DNA of 64,000 nucleotides from assembly GCA_958295985.1 (NCBI GenBank), contig OY282432.1, positions 2,265,001-2,329,000 on the forward strand, written 5' to 3'. This document shows positions 51,355-58,827 of the stretch, in pieces. The translations under genes and the position numbers were made by a program. The notes beneath the pieces were generated by a model. It saw nothing but the letters and a program-made list of their open reading frames with translations, was not told where the DNA came from and did no database searches. Each line of letters begins with the position of its first letter. Position 1 is the stretch's first letter. This stretch comes from an uncultured Candidatus Binatia bacterium (GTDB lineage Bacteria > Desulfobacterota > Binatia > UBA9968 > JAJDTQ01).

Positions 51355-52449
51355 TCAACCGCCTCGTCTCGGGCTGGCGGCCTCCCTGGCCCTGGCCTCG
51401 GCGAGCGCGGGCAGCTCCTCGAAGGAGACCGTCTCCACATCGAAGGTCGTGCCTTCCTGTGGACCCAAGGAGTCCACCTGGGGGTACATGGGATGGCGAA
51501 AATAGAACACGTAACGCAAGAACCCCGTGCCGCCGGTGATGCGATGGGCGATGCCACGGGGCACGTAACCCATCTCGCCGGGGTCCAGTTCGTGCACGCC
51601 CCATTCGGTGTCGTTGGTGGCGTGTCCGCGAAACTGAAACCAGATTTCGTCGTCGTCCATTCCCCGGTGAAACCCGGCCTGTTGTCCCTCGGTGTTGTAC
51701 GTGTCGGTGCGGAAGTCGTCGCTCTCGTATTGTTGCGGACCCGGTCCGCCGCCCTTGCCGGTCATCCCGGTGAAGTAGTCGAACACGCGCATCACCGTGA
51801 CCTCGCGGCCCTTGCCCCGCTCGAACGTGACGCAGCCCACGAGCTTGGCGTGGTCGCGCTCGATGACGATGGGTTCCAGCGCCGGGTCCCAGAAATCCGT
51901 CACCTCTAGGATCCGGCCCGTGCGCGGAGGAATCGGGATGGTCCCGGGGTCGGACGGCTCGCCGGCGGCGCGGGCGTGGAACTCCGTGTTCGTCAACGGA
52001 TGGTCCGGGTCCAGGGTCGTTCTGACCGGCTTGTGGACCTTGACCACCAGTTGCCGGCAACCCGGCGCGCCGAGCATGCGGTACGCCACGCCCGCGGGCA
52101 GGTGCATGGAATGGCCGGGTGAGAGGTGGAACTCGCCGTACTCCGTCTCCGACGCGGCGTTCCCGGTGAACTGGAACACGAGCACGTCGTAATCGGCCGG
52201 ACGGTGGAAGACAGGCTCGGGACCGTCAAGGGCATGGGCCTCGATCACCCCGTCCTGTCCCTGCCACAACACCGGCGCCCTGACCGCCTGAGGGCTGGTA
52301 GGCCCCTTGACGAGGTCGAAGGGTTTGATCCGCGGCATGGGCCGTCCGCCGCTGCGCTGCGTGCCGATGAGTTCCTCCTCATCCCGCTTGAACCAGATGG
52401 GCCGGGGTGAGTCCCAATGAGTCATGAATTCGAACAACTGCTTGCCCAT
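51355..52449 (-). CDS. Bicupin protein, homogentisate dioxygenase-like
   Basis: The 364-residue protein starts with a region resembling homogentisate/gentisate dioxygenases (QLFEFMTHWDSPRPIWFKRDEEELIGTQRSGGRP). It has two cupin units: YDVLVFQFTGNAASETEYGEFHLSPGHSMHLPAGVAYRM, and QQAGFHRGMDDDEIWFQFRGHATNDTEWGVHELDPGEMGYVPRGIAHRITG. The second carries H in FHRG, E in DDEIW and H in IAHRI, the expected metal triad. It is paralogous to the bicupin at 43117. It lies 112 bases upstream of the M24-like gene. Ring cleavage or isomerase activity is possible; the substrate is unknown. Confidence 0.8.
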   Translation of the reverse strand: MGKQLFEFMTHWDSPRPIWFKRDEEELIGTQRSGGRPMPRIKPFDLVKGPTSPQAVRAPVLWQGQDGVIEAHALDGPEPVFHRPADYDVLVFQFTGNAASETEYGEFHLSPGHSMHLPAGVAYRMLGAPGCRQLVVKVHKPVRTTLDPDHPLTNTEFHARAAGEPSDPGTIPIPPRTGRILEVTDFWDPALEPIVIERDHAKLVGCVTFERGKGREVTVMRVFDYFTGMTGKGGGPGPQQYESDDFRTDTYNTEGQQAGFHRGMDDDEIWFQFRGHATNDTEWGVHELDPGEMGYVPRGIAHRITGGTGFLRYVFYFRHPMYPQVDSLGPQEGTTFDVETVSFEELPALAEARAREAASPRRGG

Positions 52450-52631
52450 GGTGAGATGCCTCTCCTGGTTGCGGCAAGGGCGCCTGTTTCACCAACCTGC
52501 CGGTGATGGGCCGGCACACTAGCAACAACCGCCGCCGGCAGTCAACCGGGTTCGGACCGCGCCCTCGACCCGGCGGGCAAACCCGGAGGCCGGCTTGTGA
52601 GGGCCTGGTTGCCGGGTGTATGAGGACGCGT

Positions 52632-53591
52632 ATGGCGAATCTCCGCTTGACGCTCTCGTGCGGCGACTACGACCGTACCCGCTTTCTCATCGAGGGAAAG
52701 GTGGCCACACCGGGGCTGGATCTGGAGGTCGTCCCCCTTGCTTCCCCCGAGCGGCACGCCCGCTTCTCGCGCAACCTCGAATTCGACGTGTGCGAGCTTC
52801 AGATGGGCGTCTACCTGGGTTGGAAGAGCCGCGGTGTGCCGGTGACGGCGATCCCGGTGTTCCCGCACGTGAAGTTCTGTCATGGAGCGGTGGTGGTCCA
52901 CTCCGGCGCCGGCATCGATAGCCCTGGGGATCTCCGTGGCAAACGGGTCGGACTCCAGGCCCATTTCAACCCCATCGCCGTGTGGATGCGCGGCGTGCTC
53001 GCGCACGAGCACGGAGTCTCCCCGGACGAGATGCATTGGGTAACCAACGCCGACGAACAGGTGTCGCCGTGGGCGCCGCCGGAGTGGCTTCACATCGAGA
53101 AGGCCCCGTCCGGCCGGCGCGTGACGGAGATGCTGGAGGCCGGGGAGATCGATGCCTACATGCTGCCGACCCTGGGGTCGTCGTTCCGGGCCGGCAAGAG
53201 CGCAGGCCGCCGGCTTTGGCCCAACTACCGGGAGGTGGAGGCGGACTACTACCGGCGCACGGGAATCTATCCCCTCCGTCACACGGTGGTCATCAAGGAC
53301 GAGGTCCTTGAACGGCATCCATGGGTGGCCGAAACCCTGCTGCAAGCCTTCGAGGAGGCGAAGACGCGAGGGCTCGAATACATGAGGGACCCCAGGCGAT
53401 CGTACCTGGCCTGGTATGGTGAAGCCATGGAGGAAGACGAGAGGGTGTTGGGGCGAGACCCGTTTCCCTACTCCGTCGCGGCTCAGCGGCACACCCTCGA
53501 TACCATGCTGCTGTACGCCGCGGAACAGGCGGTGACGACCCGCCGGTTGAGCGTGGACGAGTTGTTCGCCCCGTCCCGCGCATCCTGCTGA
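52632..53591 (+). CDS. 4,5-dihydroxyphthalate decarboxylase-like / periplasmic binding fold protein
   Basis: The 319-residue protein resembles Pht5-like decarboxylases and the NMT1-type binding fold: LRLTLSCGDYDRTRFLIEGKVATPGLDLEVV at the start, HARFSRNLEFDVCELQMGVYLGWKSRGVPVTAIPVFPHVKF, then GIDSPGDLRGKRVGLQAHFNPIAVWMRGVL. There is no signal peptide, so it is likely cytoplasmic, which favours an enzyme over a binding protein. ATG 52620 is an alternative start 12 bases upstream. It is divergent from the bicupin at 51355 and convergent with the orphan ATPase gene. Confidence 0.78.
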   Translation: MANLRLTLSCGDYDRTRFLIEGKVATPGLDLEVVPLASPERHARFSRNLEFDVCELQMGVYLGWKSRGVPVTAIPVFPHVKFCHGAVVVHSGAGIDSPGDLRGKRVGLQAHFNPIAVWMRGVLAHEHGVSPDEMHWVTNADEQVSPWAPPEWLHIEKAPSGRRVTEMLEAGEIDAYMLPTLGSSFRAGKSAGRRLWPNYREVEADYYRRTGIYPLRHTVVIKDEVLERHPWVAETLLQAFEEAKTRGLEYMRDPRRSYLAWYGEAMEEDERVLGRDPFPYSVAAQRHTLDTMLLYAAEQAVTTRRLSVDELFAPSRASC

Positions 53592-53599
53592 CGACCGAT

Positions 53600-53615
53600 A
53601 CGTGACAGGACACTA
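53600..53615 (-). repeat. Stop-codon-associated motif, copy 3
   Basis: On the minus strand TAGTGTCCTGTCACGT begins at the TAG stop of the ABC ATPase gene. It shares TARTGTCCTGYCMC with the copies at 12332-12347 and 28158-28173. It fills most of the 21-base gap between convergent genes. Confidence 0.55.
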
Positions 53616-54683
53616 GGGTGACCGGGGGAAGAACTTGATGCGGTCCTTCGGCAGGGTGACGTACACCCTGTCGTTGACGGGCGCCTTGCTCATGGTCTTG
53701 ATCTGCAACAGGATCCCGGCGACGCGTATCTCGTGAACGAACTGATCGCCGAGGAACGTACGGGACACCAGTTCCCCTTCGAACTCGTTCTCGCCGCGGG
53801 TAGGCACAGGGTTGACCTCCAGGTCCTCGGGCCGGATGCCGAGGGTCCCGGCGAGGCCCGGCTGAAGGGCTCGCAGGGTCTTCAGGCTGCCCAGCGTCGT
53901 CCGGACGGTCCCTCCGGCGGCCGTTTCCCCATCCAGCCAGTTGATGGAGCCGAAGAATTCGGCCACCACCCGATTCGCGGGGCCCTCGTAGAGTTCTTCG
54001 GGCGCGCCTACGGAGACCACGGCGCCCAGGCTCATGACCGCTATGCGGTCCGCCACGACCATCGCCTCGACCTGATCGTGGGTCACGTACAGCACGGTGA
54101 TCTTGAGACGTTTGGCCAGCTCGCGGATCTGTACCCGCATCTCCTCTCTCAGCCGCGCGTCCAGGTTGCTGAGGGGCTCGTCCATGAGCAACAGCTTCGG
54201 ATTGACCGCCAGCGCCCGCGCCAGTGCCACGCGCTGCTGCTGGCCGCCGCTCAGCAGCGGCGACGGGCGGTCGGCGTAGTCTTCCAGTTGCACCAGCTTC
54301 AGGGACTCGTAGACCCGTTCCCGCACCAGGTTCCTGGCGATCTTCTTCCGGCCGCGCGTCAGCGGCAGTGCCACGTTCTGGAAGACGGTCATATGGGGCC
54401 AGATGGCATAGGACTGGAACACCATGCCGATCTTCCGGTCCTCGGGCGGCGCGCAGATTCCCCGGCGCCCGGAAAAGACCGTGGCGCCGTCGATCTCGAT
54501 CTCTCCGGCATCCGGCATTTCCAGACCGGCTACGCAGCGCAGCAGCGTGGTCTTCCCGGAGCCGCTCGGGCCCAGGAGCACGAAGAACTCACCTTCGGCA
54601 ACGCCCTGTGTGACGCTGCCGAGAGCCTCCACCTCGGTGCCGCCGACTCTGAAGACTTTGCGCAGATCCTTGACCTCGAGCAT
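53613..54683 (-). CDS. ABC importer ATPase, PotA/FbpC type (orphan)
   Basis: The 356-residue protein has Walker A GPSGSGKTT, the Q-loop VFQSYAIWPHM, the signature LLSGGQQQRVALARAL, Walker B LLMDEPLSNLD, switch YVTHDQVEAM and a C-terminal TOBE region (LGIRPEDLEV). It has no permease or binding protein next to it. Two transporters in the window, at 33167-36140 and 44978-47980, have binding protein and fused permease but no ATPase. This protein may serve one or both. An alpha/beta-hydrolase gene lies 25 bases upstream on the same strand. Its stop opens the repeated TGTCCTG motif. Confidence 0.9.
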   Translation of the reverse strand: MLEVKDLRKVFRVGGTEVEALGSVTQGVAEGEFFVLLGPSGSGKTTLLRCVAGLEMPDAGEIEIDGATVFSGRRGICAPPEDRKIGMVFQSYAIWPHMTVFQNVALPLTRGRKKIARNLVRERVYESLKLVQLEDYADRPSPLLSGGQQQRVALARALAVNPKLLLMDEPLSNLDARLREEMRVQIRELAKRLKITVLYVTHDQVEAMVVADRIAVMSLGAVVSVGAPEELYEGPANRVVAEFFGSINWLDGETAAGGTVRTTLGSLKTLRALQPGLAGTLGIRPEDLEVNPVPTRGENEFEGELVSRTFLGDQFVHEIRVAGILLQIKTMSKAPVNDRVYVTLPKDRIKFFPRSP

Positions 54684-54708
54684 AAGGGTCTCCGGAACGA
54701 GCGTGGCG

Positions 54709-55542
54709 TTATCGGATCGGATGGCGCGCCAGGAAATCCCGCAGTGCCGCCACGGCGCCGGCGCCGTCCCAGAACGTCATGTGCCGGACCCCGGGTATGA
54801 GCGCCAGTTCGGCGCCGGGTATGGCCTGCGCCAGTTTTCGCGCGGTGTCCACCGGCGTGCTGCCGCGCCGCTCGACCTTGTCGTCCTCGCCGCACAGCAC
54901 GAGGGTCGGCGCCTTGACCTCCGGGGCCATGGCCAGGCTGTCCCAGGTGAGGCGGGCTCGCTCGTGGCGTCGAAACATCTCGACTGTGGACTGTCCCGAC
55001 CACAACGCGTCCGACAGAGCCGCGGCCGCTCGACGGTTGGCGTGGTAGAACGACGGGTTGAAGGCCATGCCGTCGTTGTCAACGTGGGAGCGGATATAGC
55101 CCTCGAAGCCCATTTCCCGGATCTCTTGGTGCGCGTCGGGAGACAGGTCCCTCGGTCCGCGGTCGAGGGTCCTGGAGCCCGGGCCGGTGGCGGCCATGGT
55201 GAGGGTGGCCACGAGGTCGGGCCGCCGGATGGCCAGTGCCTGGAGGATCTGGCCTCCGATGGCGAACCCCACCCCGTGGCAGCGCGAGATGCCGAGGTGC
55301 GCCAACAGCGCGGCGCAGTCTTCCGCGAACTGGCTGACGGTGTAGCCGTCCTCGGGTTGGCTGCTACGGCCGGTGCCGCGGCAGTCCATGATGACGGTCT
55401 CCCAGCCCTGACTCAAAGCGGGCACCACCTGGAGTTTCCAGGGGTCCGACGGCCACCATGACGCGGGCACGAACAGGACGGGCTCTCCGGCTCCCTGCCG
55501 CTCGTGGTAGATATCCAGTCCGTCCAGCTTTGCAACCGGCAT
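54709..55542 (-). CDS. Alpha/beta-hydrolase fold protein with Ala in place of the nucleophile
   Basis: The 277-residue protein has the oxyanion-side region EPVLFVPASWWPSDPW, the MDCRGTGRSSQPEDGYTVSQFAEDCAALLAHLG pattern, and acid and base residues at D220/D221 (LVLCGEDDKV) and H254 (GVRHMTF). The nucleophile elbow, usually GxSxGG, reads G-F-A-I-G-G with A94 in the serine position. Classical ester or amide hydrolysis is thus unlikely. Some members act as lyases or decarboxylases without the nucleophile. I chose ATG 55542 (MPVAKLDGLDIYHERQGAG). It lies between MltB-like and ATPase genes on the same strand. Confidence 0.85.
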   Translation of the reverse strand: MPVAKLDGLDIYHERQGAGEPVLFVPASWWPSDPWKLQVVPALSQGWETVIMDCRGTGRSSQPEDGYTVSQFAEDCAALLAHLGISRCHGVGFAIGGQILQALAIRRPDLVATLTMAATGPGSRTLDRGPRDLSPDAHQEIREMGFEGYIRSHVDNDGMAFNPSFYHANRRAAAALSDALWSGQSTVEMFRRHERARLTWDSLAMAPEVKAPTLVLCGEDDKVERRGSTPVDTARKLAQAIPGAELALIPGVRHMTFWDGAGAVAALRDFLARHPIR

Positions 55543-55561
55543 GTTCAGTCCTCCGTCCGAG

Positions 55562-56830
55562 TCAATCGGTCCGGCGTCCGGCTTGCCGGGGCCCGGTGGG
55601 GGCATCCCTCCGCAACAGTTCCAGAAGGTCCGCCCGCGGGAAGCCGTCCACGCGACGCTGCCTCTTTCGTTGGTAGTCCCGGATCGCGGCCCGGGTCTTG
55701 GGACCGATGATGCCGTCCACCTCGCCGATGTCGTATCCCCTGGCGGCCAGAAGGCGCTGGATCTCCTTCCGTTGGGGTTCGCCGATGGGGCCGATCCCGT
55801 CGGGCCAGGCCAGTGTTCTTCCCTCCCCGCGCAACCGGTCGGCCAGGTGTCCCACGGCCAGAGCGTACTTGTGTGCGGGGTTGTAACGCATGATCGACCG
55901 GAAGTTCCGGCGCAGCAGGAAGACCGGCCCCTCCGGTCCCGCGGGAAGGTAGAGATAGGCGCGGTCCTCGGGGTACGGCAGGGACCGGCCGTCGGCGCGC
56001 CGAAGGCCCAGCCGCTGCCATTGACGGATGGCCCTCTCGTTCTTGCGGCCGGCCAAACCGGCGTCGAAGCCTTTGGCGAGGACGACCTCGTGACCCCAGG
56101 GTCTTCCGGGAACCCACTTGTTCCGGAGCAGATAGTTGGCCGTGGAAGCCAGCGCGTCCTGCGGGCTGTCCCAGATGTCGCGGCGGCCGTCGCCGGTGAA
56201 ATCCACCGCATAGGCGGCATAGCTCGTGGGTATGAACTGGGTGTGGCCCATGGCGCCGGCCCAGGAACCGGTCATCCGGTCGAGGGTGACGTCGCCCGCC
56301 TTGAGGATCTTGAGGGCTGCCAGCAGTTGGGTGCGGCCGAACCTGGCGCGGCGGCCCTTGTAGCCCAGGGTCGAGAGCGAGCGAATCACGTTGCGTTTGC
56401 CGCGCAGGGTTCCGTACAGCGTTTCCAGGCCCCAGACCGCCACCAGCACATGGCGGTCCACGCCGTACCGGCGTTCGACTGCGTCCAGGTCCGCGGCATA
56501 TTCGGAAAGCATGCGGCGTCCCTCTCTGACGCGCGTGTCGGTGACCACGAGCGCCATGTAGTGGGACGGCGTCAGCACGAACTCGGGCTGGCGGTTGTTT
56601 CTCTCGATGACTTCCGGGTCGGGGGTCAGGCCGTGGAAGGCGCGTTGGTAGAGCGACTCCGGGATTCCGTGCCGGCGCGCAACCGTGCGAAATTCCTTGA
56701 CGAACTTCTGGTAGGCTGCGTGGTCGGTTGTGGGCGGTTGAGCCGCGGAAGCGTACGCCGGGTTGCCGGCGAGCGGACCGGTTAACAGGAGGGCTGCCAA
56801 ACCCGCGCGGATCTTCATCCCGCTGCCCAT
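55562..56830 (-). CDS. Lytic murein transglycosylase, MltB family, with peptidoglycan-binding domain
   Basis: The 422-residue protein has a signal peptide (MKIRAGLAALLLTGPLAGNPAYA). An SLT_2/MltB catalytic domain follows, with AVWGLETLYG, in which E136 is the catalytic acid. It also has the typical GSWAGAMGHTQFIPTSY and DFTGDGRRDIWDS motifs. The C-terminal PG_binding_1 domain is at about 355-412 (EIQRLLAARGYDIGEVDGIIGPKTRAAIRDYQ). It cleaves peptidoglycan glycan strands to 1,6-anhydro products in the periplasm. No lipobox Cys is present, so it is a soluble form. ATG 56830 or 56818 are possible starts. A divergent gene starts 254 bases away. Confidence 0.95.
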   Translation of the reverse strand: MGSGMKIRAGLAALLLTGPLAGNPAYASAAQPPTTDHAAYQKFVKEFRTVARRHGIPESLYQRAFHGLTPDPEVIERNNRQPEFVLTPSHYMALVVTDTRVREGRRMLSEYAADLDAVERRYGVDRHVLVAVWGLETLYGTLRGKRNVIRSLSTLGYKGRRARFGRTQLLAALKILKAGDVTLDRMTGSWAGAMGHTQFIPTSYAAYAVDFTGDGRRDIWDSPQDALASTANYLLRNKWVPGRPWGHEVVLAKGFDAGLAGRKNERAIRQWQRLGLRRADGRSLPYPEDRAYLYLPAGPEGPVFLLRRNFRSIMRYNPAHKYALAVGHLADRLRGEGRTLAWPDGIGPIGEPQRKEIQRLLAARGYDIGEVDGIIGPKTRAAIRDYQRKRQRRVDGFPRADLLELLRRDAPTGPRQAGRRTD

Positions 56831-56990
56831 GACGGACGCAGATGCGGCAGAGTGGTTTCAAAGGAAGTCTCCAGCCGGGTCATGCGCTCCTCGACTCCGT
56901 TTGCCATGGTACTTCTCCTGGCGGTCACTTTGACCGCTGTCGGCGCGAAAATCAACAGATCTTGTTGACACCTTGCCGGTCACGACCTGT

Positions 56991-57019
56991 TTGCCCAACG
57001 AAACTTCACTGGCTATATT
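56991..57019 (+). promoter_or_regulatory. Candidate sigma-70 promoter for the deacetylase-like gene
   Basis: TTGCCC at 56991-56996 and TATATT at 57014-57019 are separated by 17 bases. Transcription would begin near 57026, about 60 bases before ATG 57085. It lies in the 254-base divergent gap, which otherwise shows no gene. Confidence 0.45.
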
Positions 57020-57084
57020 CTGGCTGCGTCATTTTCTGCAGGCTCATTCGATCACAGCGCCATCGCACGAGAGGAGATTTCACC

Positions 57085-57945
57085 ATGCCCAGACCGCGCC
57101 CCATCAAGTGGCCGGACAATGCAAAGATATGCGTCACTTTCATCATTCCGTGGGAGGTGTGGCCGGACAACTACGCCACCCGTGGCTCGCTCCAGCGTGT
57201 CAGTCACCCGCTGCCGCCGGAGAACGCCGTCTTCAAACAGAACATGGCTGCCGTCACCGAGCGCGAGTACGGCGACCGGGTGGGTATCTGGCGCATCATG
57301 GACATGTTCGCGCGGCACAACCTCAAGGTCACCTTTCTGATGAACGGCAAGAAGGTGGAACAGTTCCCCGATGAGGTGAAGGAATTCCAGGCCCAGGGGC
57401 ACGAGTTCTCCTCGGAGTGCTACGAACACGAGTATGCGTTCATGTACACTCGAGAGGAAGAACGGAAGTCGATTCAAGACACGGTTGCCGCCTTCGAGAA
57501 CGTGCTTGGGGCGCCTCCCACGGGCTATCTGTCACCCGGTCATGCCTCCACGGACAATACCCTGGACCTGGTGGCGGAGGCGGGTTTCGTATGGTGGGCC
57601 GACCCCCTCAACTCGGACGTTCCCTATACCGTCGAGGCAGGCGGCCGGAAGGTCGCCGTCGTGCCGTACAACGTGCCGGGCTGCAACGACTACTCCACCT
57701 ATGGCGGCGGCCGCACGCCCAGGGATTTGCTCCAGATCATGAAGGATCAGTTCGACTACCTCTACTGGGAGGGGGAGCAGGGGGCGCCGAAATTCTTCGC
57801 GTTCAACCTCCATCCGTTCGTTTCCGGGGTGCCGTACCGGACCAGGATCGTGGACGAGTTCATCAAGTACGCCAAGGGCTTCTCCGACGTCTGGTTTGCC
57901 AGGCGGCTGGAGATCGCCAACTGGATCCTGGAGCAGGGCTACTGA
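57085..57945 (+). CDS. Polysaccharide deacetylase / PuuE-like allantoinase family protein
   Basis: The 286-residue protein resembles the NodB-homology barrel of the PuuE type. The normal TFDD motif is replaced by CVTFIIPWEVW, with E in the metal position as in PuuE (NYE). Further marks are RIMDMFARHNLKVTFLMNGKKVEQFPDEVKEFQAQGHEFSSECYEHEYAF and GYLSPGHASTDNTLDLVAEAGFVWWADPLNSDVPY. The C-terminal FFAFNLHPFVSG supplies another His. No signal peptide is present, so a cytoplasmic amidohydrolase acting on a ureide or related compound is more likely than a cell-wall enzyme. Ribosome-binding site GAGAGGAG precedes ATG 57085. Confidence 0.85.
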   Translation: MPRPRPIKWPDNAKICVTFIIPWEVWPDNYATRGSLQRVSHPLPPENAVFKQNMAAVTEREYGDRVGIWRIMDMFARHNLKVTFLMNGKKVEQFPDEVKEFQAQGHEFSSECYEHEYAFMYTREEERKSIQDTVAAFENVLGAPPTGYLSPGHASTDNTLDLVAEAGFVWWADPLNSDVPYTVEAGGRKVAVVPYNVPGCNDYSTYGGGRTPRDLLQIMKDQFDYLYWEGEQGAPKFFAFNLHPFVSGVPYRTRIVDEFIKYAKGFSDVWFARRLEIANWILEQGY

Positions 57946-57957
57946 TGCCGCGGCCCG

Positions 57958-58692
57958 TTACGACTCGCGGTCCCGCGGGCGCCGTGGGAGCGGAACCGCG
58001 GTACCCAACTCGATGGTCCTGCCGTACACTCCGCGTGCGGGGTCGCTGAGGAGGAAGGTCGCCACCGCGGCTACTTCCGCAACCGTGAGTTCGCCCGCGG
58101 GCGGCGGGTCATGGTCACCGGCGGTCTTCCACACCGGCGCGGGTTTCAGCACGTTCAGGGTCACGTTTTCCCCGGCTACCTCCGCGGCGACGGACTGAAG
58201 CCACGCCGGCAGCGCGGCGCCGGCGACCGAATGGAAGTGTCTTTCGGCGGCGGTCCCCGGGACCGGACAGGGCACCATCCAGAGCACGCGGCCCCACTGG
58301 CGGCGCTGCATACCGGGCATGAGCGTCTCGGTGGCGGCCTTGAAGCGCAGGAAGCCGTTGTCGAGCAGGGATTTCCAGGACACGGTGTGCCGGTCCCCCA
58401 ACGATGTTCGCCGGGCGATGCCGAACAATATGTCGATGGCGCCGAAATCGGCAATGACGCGGTCCATGAGGGTGACGGCCGACGGCTCGTCCCAGGCGTC
58501 CAGCGGGTAGCCCGCGGCCTTGACACCGCCCCCCTCCGCGGCCTCGTCCGCGACCTTTCGCGCCGCCCATTCCTTGCGGGCGCACACCGCCACGTTGGCG
58601 CCCTCGGCCGCCAGCGTTCCCGCCACGGCCCGGCCGATGCCCCGGGACCCTCCGAACACCAGCGCGCTCTTGCCCTTGATGCCGAGGTCCAT
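57958..58692 (-). CDS. SDR family protein without catalytic Ser-Tyr-Lys
   Basis: The 244-residue protein has an intact SDR cofactor motif (LVFGGSRGIGRAVA) and the D at PLDAW. The active site is lost: the Ser strand reads RVLWMVPCPVPG and the YxxxK position reads H154-S-V-A-G158. The NNAG motif is FGIARR. I chose ATG 58692 (MDLGIKGKSALVFGG), because the longer frame to 58740 is not similar. It is convergent with the deacetylase-like gene with 12 bases between. It differs from the WxxxR pair at 41025-42782, so this is an independent loss. Confidence 0.82.
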   Translation of the reverse strand: MDLGIKGKSALVFGGSRGIGRAVAGTLAAEGANVAVCARKEWAARKVADEAAEGGGVKAAGYPLDAWDEPSAVTLMDRVIADFGAIDILFGIARRTSLGDRHTVSWKSLLDNGFLRFKAATETLMPGMQRRQWGRVLWMVPCPVPGTAAERHFHSVAGAALPAWLQSVAAEVAGENVTLNVLKPAPVWKTAGDHDPPPAGELTVAEVAAVATFLLSDPARGVYGRTIELGTAVPLPRRPRDRES

Positions 58693-58827
58693 GACCGTCA
58701 ACGGCGCGAGAGCCGCGGGAGGCCGTCTGGCGCCGCCCACGAAGCGCAGCGTGCCGGCAGCACGGCGTAACGGGTCTTCAACCCCGGGCGCCCTCCCGCC
58801 GGAGGGATGACGCCCTGGCGTCCTGAC

